Part shown: piece after piece, positions 1 through 6,183 of the stretch
Numbering within the stretch: position 1 is the first letter of the stretch
Layout of the letters: every line of letters starts with the position of its first letter
Assembly: GCA_964582415.1 (NCBI GenBank)
Contig: CAZOSF010000077.1
Span: forward strand, 1-11,160
DNA from: CAZOSF01 sp964582415
GTDB taxonomy: Bacteria; Bacteroidota; Bacteroidia; Flavobacteriales; Flavobacteriaceae
Length of the DNA: 11,160 nucleotides
Direction of reading: 5' to 3'
Translations under genes and position numbers: made by a program
Notes under the pieces: generated by a model
The model's input: only the letters and a program-made list of their open reading frames with translations
Database searches by the model: none
What the model was told of the DNA's origin: nothing

Positions 1-2
1 TG

Positions 3-84
3 TACCTTGGGTGGGAATCGAACCCACACTCCGTTTGGAACACGAGTTTGAGTCGTGCGCGTCTACCAATTCCGCCACCAAGGC
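3..84 (-). tRNA. tRNA-Leu (anticodon CAA)
   Basis: Read on the reverse strand this folds as a class II tRNA. The 7-bp acceptor stem pairs GCCUUGG with CCAAGGU, with a G:U first pair. The D-arm contains GGUAGACGC and the T-arm carries GGUUCGAUUCC. The anticodon stem CACGA/UCGUG encloses the loop CUCAAAC, which puts anticodon CAA at positions 50-48, reading UUG leucine codons. A long variable arm of about 14 nt, discriminator A at position 3 and the leucine-type D-loop support leucine. The full CCA tail is not shown: the two visible bases after the discriminator read CA, so CCA is probably added after transcription. It diverges from prs. Confidence 0.96.
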
Positions 85-96
85 CTAAACGGGCGA

Positions 97-104
97 CAAA
101 AATA
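97..104 (-). promoter_or_regulatory. Putative -7 element of the tRNA-Leu promoter
   Basis: On the reverse strand this reads TATTTTTG, an exact match to the Bacteroidota -7 consensus TAnnTTTG. It lies 12 bases before the mature tRNA 5' end, so initiation would fall a few bases upstream of the tRNA. No TTG-type -33 element is visible at the expected distance of about 17-23 bases. The assignment therefore rests on the -7 box and its position. Confidence 0.5.
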
Positions 105-142
105 CACAAATAATTAAAAATGTGTAGAATTCTTTTACTCAT

Positions 143-176
143 TTTTGCAAAAAAGTAACCAGACGATGTACTTTTG
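143..176 (+). promoter_or_regulatory. prs promoter (TTG -33 and TAnnTTTG -7)
   Basis: TACTTTTG at 169-176 matches the Bacteroidota sigma-A -7 consensus TAnnTTTG exactly. A TTTTG at 143-147 sits 21 bases upstream, within the usual spacing for the -33 TTG. Initiation about 7 bases downstream would give a leader of roughly 15 nt before the prs ATG. No Shine-Dalgarno sequence is present, as is normal in this phylum. It is the best two-part promoter in the window. Confidence 0.7.
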
Positions 177-197
177 TAACCACTAAACACTACCATT

Positions 198-1139
198 ATG
201 TCTGCACCTATACCCGAACCAAAGATTTTTGCCTGTAAACAAAGTGAAGCCTTGGCACAAGATATTGCCAAAGCCTTCGGTATTCAGCTCGGGAATGTAA
301 TTACTTCAACCTATAGCGATGGCGAATTTCAGCCTTCTTTCGAGGAATCGGTTCGAGGAAGTCGGGTGTTCATAATCGGTTCAACCTTCCCAAGCAGCGA
401 CCACCTTATGGAAATGCTTTTGATGTTGGATGCGGCAAAACGCGCTTCTGCCCGTCATATCACGGCAGTACTGCCATATTTTGGCTGGGCCCGTCAAGAC
501 CGTAAAGACAAACCTAGAGTTCCTATCGCAGCAAAATTGGTAGCGAAAATGTTGGAAACTGCTGGAGCAACGCGCATCATCACCATGGACCTCCATGCCG
601 ATCAGATTCAGGGATTCTTTGAAAAACCCGTAGACCATTTATATGCCTCAACAATATTCCTTCCTTACCTACAAAGCCTTAAATTGGACAACCTTACCAT
701 AGCCTCTCCGGATATGGGAGGATCCAAGAGAGCCTATGCCTATTCCAAAGCATTGGAAAGCGATGTGGTTATCTGTTACAAACAACGTGCAAAAGCAAAC
801 GTCATTTCCCATATGGAATTGATTGGGGATGTAGCAGGGAAAAATGTGGTTTTGGTGGACGATATGGTGGATACTGCCGGCACCCTAACCAAGGCAGCCG
901 ACCTGATGATGGAGCGCGGCGCTAAAAGTGTCCGGGCCATCTGTACCCACCCCATTCTGTCTGGAAGTGCCTACGAGCGTTTGGAAAAATCGAAGTTGGA
1001 AACCCTCATCGTTACCGATTCCATTCCTTTACGTCAAAAAAGCGACAAAATCAAGGTGCTTACCTGTGCCGAACTGTTTGCCGATGTGATGCTACGAGTG
1101 AATGAAAACCGCTCTATCAGCTCTAAATTTATCATGTAA
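198..1139 (+). CDS. prs: Ribose-phosphate pyrophosphokinase (PRPP synthetase)
   Basis: This cytosolic enzyme transfers pyrophosphate from ATP to ribose 5-phosphate, making PRPP for purine, pyrimidine, histidine, tryptophan and NAD synthesis. The 313-residue length is normal for the bacterial class I enzyme (about 310-320). Residues 95-107 hold the ATP-binding segment FGWARQDRKDKPR. Residues 130-141 (MDLHADQIQGFF) are the metal/pyrophosphate region. Residues 170-179 (SPDMGGSKRA) contain the catalytic flexible-loop lysine. Residues 217-230 (VVLVDDMVDTAGTL) are the PRPP-binding loop. The ATG is supported by a promoter 21 bases upstream. It appears to be transcribed alone or with limited read-through, since rplY has its own -7 box 52 bases after the prs stop codon. 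All key motifs are intact. Confidence 0.97.
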   Translation: MSAPIPEPKIFACKQSEALAQDIAKAFGIQLGNVITSTYSDGEFQPSFEESVRGSRVFIIGSTFPSSDHLMEMLLMLDAAKRASARHITAVLPYFGWARQDRKDKPRVPIAAKLVAKMLETAGATRIITMDLHADQIQGFFEKPVDHLYASTIFLPYLQSLKLDNLTIASPDMGGSKRAYAYSKALESDVVICYKQRAKANVISHMELIGDVAGKNVVLVDDMVDTAGTLTKAADLMMERGAKSVRAICTHPILSGSAYERLEKSKLETLIVTDSIPLRQKSDKIKVLTCAELFADVMLRVNENRSISSKFIM

Positions 1140-1145
1140 GAGTTC

Positions 1146-1159
1146 AGGCAAAAAAGCCT
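1146..1159 (+). terminator. Weak hairpin after prs
   Basis: AGGC and GCCT are separated by six A residues just after the prs stop, followed by AATTTTC. The stem is only 4 bp and the T run is short and interrupted, so this would be a poor intrinsic terminator. Some read-through from prs into rplY is likely even if it works. Confidence 0.2.
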
Positions 1160-1191
1160 AATTTTCAGTAGGGTAATTCATTTTAAAAAAT

Positions 1192-1199
1192 TACCTTTG
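1192..1199 (+). promoter_or_regulatory. rplY promoter -7 element
   Basis: TACCTTTG is an exact TAnnTTTG match, followed by C as is frequent in Bacteroidota promoters. It lies 48 bases before the rplY ATG, so the leader would be about 40 nt, the longest in this window. No clear TTG is found at -33. Confidence 0.55.
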
Positions 1200-1205
1200 C
1201 AGCCG

Positions 1206-1223
1206 CTTTGCCATAAGGCAAGG
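1206..1223 (+). promoter_or_regulatory. Hairpin in the rplY 5' leader
   Basis: CTTTGCC at 1206-1212 pairs with GGCAAGG at 1217-1223 through a 4-nt ATAA loop: six Watson-Crick pairs plus one G:U. It begins at or next to the predicted transcription start and is followed by an AT-rich single-stranded stretch up to the ATG. It could stabilise the mRNA 5' end or take part in autoregulation by L25. It lacks a T run at the stem base and so is not a terminator. Confidence 0.4.
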
Positions 1224-1247
1224 ATAATTTAATTAATTTTTGATACA

Positions 1248-1883
1248 ATGAGATCAATTACAATCAATGGACAACAAAGAGAAAGCGTGGGCAAGGTAGC
1301 TACCAAAGCCTTACGTAATGCTGGAAAGGTCCCTTGCGTAGTATACGGAGGAGACGCACCTATTCACTTTTCAGCAGACATCCTTGCATTTAAGGACTTG
1401 GTGTACACTCCAGACGTACACACGGTCGTAATTGCATTGGAAGATGGAACCAAGGTGACTTGTGTTCTTCAAGACATTCAATTCCACCCTGTAACCGACG
1501 AAATCCTTCACATCGATTTCTACCAGATTTTCGACAATAAGGAAGTAACCATGGAAATTCCGGTTCGTATCGTGGGTAACTCTAGAGGGGTTCGAAATGG
1601 TGGGGTACTGCGTATCGTAAACCGTAAACTTCGTGTGAAAGCACTTCCAGCCGATTTGCCAGATTTCATCGAAGCCGATATTACTGAAATGCGTATCGGT
1701 CACAAAATGTATGTAACGGCCATCGAGCAAGAGAACTTCAAAATCATGCATCCAGACAACACCGTTATTTGTCAAGTACGTACTTCTCGTACCGCTGTTG
1801 CCGACACAGATGAGGAAGAAGGAGAGGAAGGAGAAGAAGCACCTGCTGAAGCTGCTGCTGAAGAAGCACCTGCAGAAGAATAA
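1248..1883 (+). CDS. rplY: 50S ribosomal protein L25/general stress protein Ctc
   Basis: This ribosomal protein binds 5S rRNA in the large subunit. It is the long CTC/TL5 type, not the roughly 95-residue E. coli form. Residues 1 to about 92 form the RNA-binding L25 domain, including KVPCVVYGG (27-35) and DIQFHPVTDEILHIDFYQI (75-93), the family signature. Residues about 95-180 are the beta-rich TL5 C-terminal domain. From about residue 186 the protein ends in a Glu/Ala/Pro tail (EEEGEEGEEAPAEAAAEEAPAEE-like), common in Bacteroidota L25. The tail is encoded by a partly duplicated stretch: a 14-base unit GAAGAAGCACCTGC recurs 27 bases apart at 1833 and 1860. The gene has its own -7 box and a strong terminator, so it is probably monocistronic. 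Confidence 0.96.
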   Translation: MRSITINGQQRESVGKVATKALRNAGKVPCVVYGGDAPIHFSADILAFKDLVYTPDVHTVVIALEDGTKVTCVLQDIQFHPVTDEILHIDFYQIFDNKEVTMEIPVRIVGNSRGVRNGGVLRIVNRKLRVKALPADLPDFIEADITEMRIGHKMYVTAIEQENFKIMHPDNTVICQVRTSRTAVADTDEEEGEEGEEAPAEAAAEEAPAEE

Positions 1884-1905
1884 ACACTTCCAAATTAGAT
1901 ACTGT

Positions 1906-1943
1906 AAAAAGCATCCCTCAAATGGGATGCTTTTTTTATTTTT
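1906..1943 (+). terminator. Intrinsic terminator of rplY
   Basis: AAAAAGCATCCC (1906-1917) and GGGATGCTTTTT (1924-1935) form a perfect 12-bp stem with a 6-nt loop TCAAAT. The downstream arm runs into a T-rich tail to 1943. This is a textbook Rho-independent terminator and separates rplY from the pth cluster. The A run on the 5' side makes it potentially bidirectional, but no gene on the opposite strand needs it. Confidence 0.92.
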
Positions 1944-1944
1944 A
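1937..1944 (+). promoter_or_regulatory. Possible pth promoter -7 element inside the terminator tail
   Basis: TATTTTTA followed by C matches TAnnTTTG at 7 of 8 positions and overlaps the T tract of the rplY terminator. It lies 14 bases before the upstream pth ATG at 1959. With a strong terminator just before it, pth needs a promoter in this short gap and this is the only candidate I see. No -33 TTG is visible, and the expected place falls inside the terminator stem. Confidence 0.3.
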
Positions 1945-1958
1945 CCAAAAACTACTGC

Positions 1959-2591
1959 ATGCTTGCCCTTTTCAGAAAATTATTCACCTCGGAAAAATCA
2001 GCAAGCATACTTGAAGGAGATTCTATGAAAAAGTTTCTTATTGCCGGACTTGGCAATATCGGTCCTAAATATGAAAATACCCGGCATAACATCGGCTTTA
2101 AGATTCTGGACTACATGGCTCAGGAAAACGACCTTCCTTGGCAAACAGCCAAATTGGGTGATATCGCAGTCCACAAGAAAAAAGGGCGTTCGTTTTTGCT
2201 TTTAAAGCCCAGCACTTACATGAATTTAAGCGGAAAGGCGGTACGTTATTGGCTGCAAAAGGAGAATATTCCCTTGGAAAATCTCCTTGTCGTCACCGAT
2301 GACTTAAATTTACCTTTTGGAACCCTTCGCTTAAAAACGAAGGGTAGCGATGGGGGTCATAACGGCCTGAAGGATATTCAAAGTGAATTGGAGACCACCG
2401 AATACAACCGATTGCGATTTGGGATTTCGGATGCCTTTTCTAAAGGCAGACAGGTAGATTATGTGTTAGGGGAATGGAGCCCTGAAGAGCTGGAACAACT
2501 TCCAGAACGATTGAAAAAATCGGCCCAATTGGTGGAATCCTTTGGACTGGCAGGAGTAAAACTTACCATGAATCAATTTAACGGAAAATAG
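1959..2591 (+). CDS. pth: Peptidyl-tRNA hydrolase
   Basis: This cytosolic enzyme cleaves the ester bond of peptidyl-tRNAs released from stalled ribosomes, recycling tRNA. Numbered from this ATG, the catalytic His is H43 in ENTRHNIGF, the substrate Asn lies in KPSTYMNLSG (83-92), the catalytic Asp is in VVTDDLNLPFG (111-121), and GSDGGHNGL (129-137) is the second family signature. Two starts are possible. ATG 1959 gives 210 residues with a 22-residue extension beginning MLALFRKLF. ATG 2025 gives 188 residues beginning MKKFLIAGLGNIG, where the conserved fold starts, and has a purine-rich AAGGAGA at 2014-2020. I list the longer form because the extension is open, sits 14 bases from the likely promoter, and resembles extensions I recall in other flavobacterial Pth proteins. 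The ribF start lies 1 base downstream. Confidence 0.95.
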   Translation: MLALFRKLFTSEKSASILEGDSMKKFLIAGLGNIGPKYENTRHNIGFKILDYMAQENDLPWQTAKLGDIAVHKKKGRSFLLLKPSTYMNLSGKAVRYWLQKENIPLENLLVVTDDLNLPFGTLRLKTKGSDGGHNGLKDIQSELETTEYNRLRFGISDAFSKGRQVDYVLGEWSPEELEQLPERLKKSAQLVESFGLAGVKLTMNQFNGK

Positions 2592-2592
2592 A

Positions 2593-3525
2593 TTGAAAGA
2601 ACATTACGATACTTCCGAATTTCATTGTGACAAAGGAACCGTGGTGACCATAGGTACTTTCGACGGAGTACATTTGGGACATAGGGCGATCTTGAAACGC
2701 GTGGTAGAGGCAGCTCATAATAACGATCTAGATTCGGTGTTGCTCACCTTCTTTCCCCACCCCAGAATGATCCTTCAAAAAGACGATAGTCTTAAACTCC
2801 TCAACACCCTCGATGAAAAGAAAAAGCTGTTGGAGGACATCGGAATTGATCATCTGGTCATTCATCCGTTTACAAAAGAATTCTCGCGGCTAACCGCTGT
2901 GGAATATGTTCGGGACATTCTTGTTCATCAACTCCATGCCAAGAAAATTGTCATTGGTTATGATCACCGTTTTGGCAGAAACCGAACGGCCGACATCCAT
3001 GATTTGCGGGAATACGGGAGCACCTATCATTTTGAGGTGGAAGAAATCTCCGCCAAGGAACTGGACGACGTTACTATAAGTTCCACAAAAATTCGAAATG
3101 CGCTTTGGGATGGCGATATTGAAACCGCCAATAATTATTTAGGATACCACTACATGATCAATGGCACCATTGTCCCAGGGAAAGGCATTGGAAAGAAGTT
3201 AGGATTTCCTACCGCCAATCTTAAAGTAGATAAATACTACAAACTAATCCCAAAACATGGGGTCTATGTAACCCAAGCCAATATCGATGGTGAGCTACAA
3301 TTCGGACTCACAAGTATTGGCACGAACCCAACTGTTGGAGGATCTGAAACCACCATTGAAACGTATTTCATGGATTTGGATAAAAATCTCTATGAACGGC
3401 CAATAACACTAGAATTCCTAACGTGGATTCGGAAGGAAAAGTCCTTTGAAACGGTTCAAGACCTTCAAAAGGCAATTGCAGAAGACGAAATCGTAGCGCG
3501 TCAGTATCTAAAAACCCATGGATAA
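2593..3525 (+). CDS. ribF: Bifunctional riboflavin kinase/FMN adenylyltransferase (FAD synthetase)
   Basis: RibF phosphorylates riboflavin to FMN and then adenylates FMN to FAD in the cytosol. The 310-residue length is typical. The N-terminal nucleotidyltransferase domain carries GTFDGVHLGH (21-30), GYDHRFGRNR (122-131) and SSTKIR (163-168). The C-terminal flavokinase domain carries GKGIGKKLGFPTANL (196-210), SIGTNPTVGG (241-250) and ETYFMDLD (256-263) with the presumed catalytic Glu. The start is TTG: the conserved GTFDGVHLGH is only 20 residues away, and there is no in-frame ATG between the pth stop and that motif. The 1-base gap after pth suggests translational coupling. The end overlaps the next gene by 8 bases (ATGGATAA). 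Confidence 0.96.
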   Translation: MKEHYDTSEFHCDKGTVVTIGTFDGVHLGHRAILKRVVEAAHNNDLDSVLLTFFPHPRMILQKDDSLKLLNTLDEKKKLLEDIGIDHLVIHPFTKEFSRLTAVEYVRDILVHQLHAKKIVIGYDHRFGRNRTADIHDLREYGSTYHFEVEEISAKELDDVTISSTKIRNALWDGDIETANNYLGYHYMINGTIVPGKGIGKKLGFPTANLKVDKYYKLIPKHGVYVTQANIDGELQFGLTSIGTNPTVGGSETTIETYFMDLDKNLYERPITLEFLTWIRKEKSFETVQDLQKAIAEDEIVARQYLKTHG

Positions 3526-4843
3526 TTGGCTCTTTCGACGTATCGACAATACAGGGCTCGCACTTTGGCGAATCGCCTTTGGTTTGCTTATTGCCATTGA
3601 AGCTTTTGGCGCAATTCTCACAGGGTGGGTGCGGGTCACCCTCGTGAAACCCGAATTCACTTTCAATTTTATCGGTTTCGACTTTCTGCAGCCACTTCCC
3701 GGTTATGGGATGTACATTTACTTTTTCCTGATGGGCTGTTTCGGCCTTATGGTGATGTTTGGCTACAAATACCGTTGGAGCATGGCTGCCTACGCATTGA
3801 TGTGGACCTGTGTGTACCTCATGCAAAAAACCGCCTATAACAATCATTATTACCTCCTGATGCTGGTCTGTTGGCTGATGGTGTTTTTTCCAGCCAGTCG
3901 CTACCTCTCCTTGGATGCAAAAAATCCTGGCTTTAAGAAATATCACATGCCCCAATGGGTGAAGGTGGTGTTTATCGGCCAAATATGGATTGTCTTTACT
4001 TACGCTGCAATTGCTAAAATCTACCCTGCCTGGTTAGATGCATCCGTACCCGCTCTATTTATGCGTGGTCGAAGCGATTACTGGCTGATTGGAGACCTCC
4101 TTCAACAACCTTGGGTACATTATAGCATCGCCTATTTTGGGATATTCTTCGATTTGTTGATCATCCCCCTATTGCTTTGGAGAAAAACCCGATTATTTGG
4201 ATTCTACCTTTCTTTGTTTTTCCATCTTTTTAATTCGATTGTATTCCAAGTAGGTATTTTTCCCTACATGAGTATCGCCTTTGCGTTCTTCTTCTTTACG
4301 CCTGAAACATTGATAAAAAGGTTTCGCCTATCCCGCGATCCTTATGCTGAAAATATCGTTATTCTTCCGCCCTTTCGAAAGGCAGGGATGGTGCTATTCG
4401 GAACCTATTTAATCGTGCAACTTGGGCTCCCGCTGCGTCATTGGTTTTTTAAGGATGATGTGCTCTGGACAGAAGAAGGTCATCGCCTGAGTTGGCGCAT
4501 GATGCTCCGAAGCCGTGAAGGGCATTTGGTTTATTGGGTGGAAGATAAGGCCACAGGGGAGCGAAACAATTACCCCTATCAAAAACTACTTTCAAAAAAA
4601 CAACGCCGCAGTATCTCGAGTAGGCCCGATTTTATTTGGCAAATGGCACAGCGTATCAAGAAAATAGAAGCGGAAAAAGGAAAAGATGTGGCTGTTTATG
4701 TGACCTCCAAGGTAAAGATTAATGATGGTTTCTACTATGATTTCATCGATCCGGAGGTCGATTTGGCCAATGAAAAATGGCACCATTTTAAGCACCATGA
4801 TTGGATTTTACCATCCCCAGACAACTACTCGAAAAAACCATAG
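3518..4843 (+). CDS. HTTM-domain/vitamin K-dependent gamma-carboxylase-like membrane protein
   Basis: This 441-residue protein has about eight hydrophobic segments (roughly 13-36, 64-82, 88-102, 111-125, 149-168, 203-221, 226-261, 288-304), followed by a polar domain of about 130 residues. Compared from memory with human GGCX, it aligns through the membrane part and beyond. KTAYNNHYYL (104-113) matches the KTSWNNHSYL region containing functional His160. IGQIWIVFTYAAIAK (153-167) matches the segment ending in catalytic Lys218. GHRLSWRMM (321-329) matches a YSWDMM segment, and INDGFYYDFIDPEVD (401-415) matches INDRFQQRIFDPRVD. The distal luminal part of GGCX is missing. The family carboxylates Glu side chains using reduced vitamin K, and this phylum makes menaquinone. 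Substrate and activity here are unknown. It overlaps ribF by 8 bases, so it is likely coupled to pth-ribF. Confidence 0.85.
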   Translation: MDNWLFRRIDNTGLALWRIAFGLLIAIEAFGAILTGWVRVTLVKPEFTFNFIGFDFLQPLPGYGMYIYFFLMGCFGLMVMFGYKYRWSMAAYALMWTCVYLMQKTAYNNHYYLLMLVCWLMVFFPASRYLSLDAKNPGFKKYHMPQWVKVVFIGQIWIVFTYAAIAKIYPAWLDASVPALFMRGRSDYWLIGDLLQQPWVHYSIAYFGIFFDLLIIPLLLWRKTRLFGFYLSLFFHLFNSIVFQVGIFPYMSIAFAFFFFTPETLIKRFRLSRDPYAENIVILPPFRKAGMVLFGTYLIVQLGLPLRHWFFKDDVLWTEEGHRLSWRMMLRSREGHLVYWVEDKATGERNNYPYQKLLSKKQRRSISSRPDFIWQMAQRIKKIEAEKGKDVAVYVTSKVKINDGFYYDFIDPEVDLANEKWHHFKHHDWILPSPDNYSKKP

Positions 4844-4884
4844 AAATACAAAGTCCCCGACTATTAAAAGCGGCCAAATTTCCC

Positions 4885-4892
4885 TAACTTTG
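4885..4892 (+). promoter_or_regulatory. serS promoter -7 element
   Basis: TAACTTTG is an exact TAnnTTTG match ending 19 bases before the serS ATG, the same geometry as at prs. No TTG lies at the expected -33 position. An imperfect inverted repeat (GGCCAAA at 4872-4878, TTTGGGCC at 4889-4896) overlaps the box and may be coincidental. Confidence 0.55.
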
Positions 4893-4911
4893 GGCCTTCA
4901 AAACGCACAAT

Positions 4912-6183
4912 ATGTTACAGGTACATAGCATTCGGGAAAATAAAGAAACGTATATAAAGGCGCTGTCCAAAAGAGGCATTGATGCCAAAACACTTTTGGA
5001 AGAAGTGCTTCAGGTAGATGAAGCACGAAGAAGTACGCAAGCCCAATTGGACGAAACCCTAGCCCAATCCAATACCTTTTCTAAAGAGATTGGAATCTTA
5101 TTTAAAAATGGAGAGGTTCAGAAGGCCAATTTGCTAAAGGAGAAGACCACCCAATTAAAAGAGGCTTCCAAAGAGCTGCAAGCCCAATTGAACGAAGCAG
5201 TGGAAAAACTACAGGAATTGCTGTACAATATTCCCAATATCCCTAATGATCTGGTGCCTGCGGGGTCGGATGAAAATGATAATGAGGTTGTTTACAGTGA
5301 AGGCGATGTCCCCGATTTAGGGGCTGAAGCATTACCCCACTGGGAATTGGCCAAGAAATACGACCTCATCGATTTCGAATTGGGAGTGAAGATCACCGGT
5401 GCCGGATTTCCAGTCTATAAGGGAAAGGGAGCCAAACTGCAACGAGCTTTGATTACCTATTTCTTGGATAAAAACACCGAGGCAGGATATACCGAATTTC
5501 AAGTTCCCCATTTGGTGAATGAGGCCTCAGGATATGGAACAGGCCAATTACCCGACAAAGAAGGACAAATGTACCATGTTGGACTGGATAACCTGTATCT
5601 CATCCCAACCGCAGAGGTACCAGTGACCAATATCTTCCGAGATGAAATTGTTCCCTTCGAAAAACTTCCCATTTTGTGTACTGGGTACACCCCATGTTTC
5701 CGCAGGGAAGCCGGAAGTTATGGCGCTCATGTTCGCGGTCTGAATCGCTTGCATCAATTCGACAAGGTGGAAATCGTTCGTATCGAGCACCCCGATAATA
5801 GCTATGCAGCTCTGGATAGCATGGTGGAGCACGTGAAAGGCATTCTCAAAGAATTAAAATTACCCTATCGCATCTTACGCCTTTGTGGCGGAGATCTAGG
5901 CTTCACTTCTGCTCTTACCTACGATTTTGAAGTATTCTCTACCGCCCAGGATCGCTGGCTGGAAATTTCTTCCGTATCTAATTTCGAAACCTTCCAAGCC
6001 AATCGCTTGAAGTTGCGTTTTAAGGATACCGACGGAAAAAACAAATTGGCCCATACACTTAACGGAAGCTCCTTGGCATTACCACGAGTGATGGCGGGAA
6101 TTTTGGAAAATTACCAGACCTCAGAGGGAATTCGGGTACCTGAAGTATTGATTCCTTATACAGGTTTTGACATCATCAATTAA
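4912..6183 (+). CDS. serS: Seryl-tRNA synthetase
   Basis: This class II synthetase activates serine with ATP and charges tRNA-Ser (and tRNA-Sec where present) in the cytosol. Its 423 residues are the normal bacterial length. Residues about 27-105 form the long helical coiled-coil arm that contacts the tRNA variable arm, rich in E, K, Q and L. The serine-binding TAE is at 233-235. Motif 2 spans about 262-286, with FRREAGSYG at 263-271 holding the ATP-binding arginines. Motif 3 is LNGSSLALPRVMAGILEN (383-400). The ATG at 4912 is supported by the -7 box 19 bases upstream and by the usual N-terminus MLQVHSIREN. The next gene's ATG lies 17 bases inside its 3' end. Confidence 0.98.
   Translation: MLQVHSIRENKETYIKALSKRGIDAKTLLEEVLQVDEARRSTQAQLDETLAQSNTFSKEIGILFKNGEVQKANLLKEKTTQLKEASKELQAQLNEAVEKLQELLYNIPNIPNDLVPAGSDENDNEVVYSEGDVPDLGAEALPHWELAKKYDLIDFELGVKITGAGFPVYKGKGAKLQRALITYFLDKNTEAGYTEFQVPHLVNEASGYGTGQLPDKEGQMYHVGLDNLYLIPTAEVPVTNIFRDEIVPFEKLPILCTGYTPCFRREAGSYGAHVRGLNRLHQFDKVEIVRIEHPDNSYAALDSMVEHVKGILKELKLPYRILRLCGGDLGFTSALTYDFEVFSTAQDRWLEISSVSNFETFQANRLKLRFKDTDGKNKLAHTLNGSSLALPRVMAGILENYQTSEGIRVPEVLIPYTGFDIIN

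Noticed and set aside
85..197. Possible small gene or RNA in the tRNA-prs gap
   Set aside because: The gap is fully explained by two divergent promoters, and I see no open frame or stable structure.
1371..1775. 134-codon reverse-strand frame inside rplY
   Set aside because: It is fully contained opposite a conserved ribosomal protein gene and shows no motif of its own.
1798..2028. Lys-rich 76-codon frame on the + strand over the rplY tail and terminator
   Set aside because: It is the out-of-frame reading of the acidic L25 tail and runs through the intrinsic terminator.
3368..3982. Open frame of 204 codons on the reverse strand across the ribF/HTTM junction
   Set aside because: It runs antisense to two genes with clear family motifs. 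Its translation is His/Pro/Glu-rich without recognisable domains, as expected from a mirror of codon bias.
4872..4896. Imperfect inverted repeat GGCCAAA/TTTGGGCC at the serS promoter as an operator or T-box
   Set aside because: The arms differ by a bulge and the distance to the ATG is too short for a T-box leader. The right arm is largely the -7 box itself.
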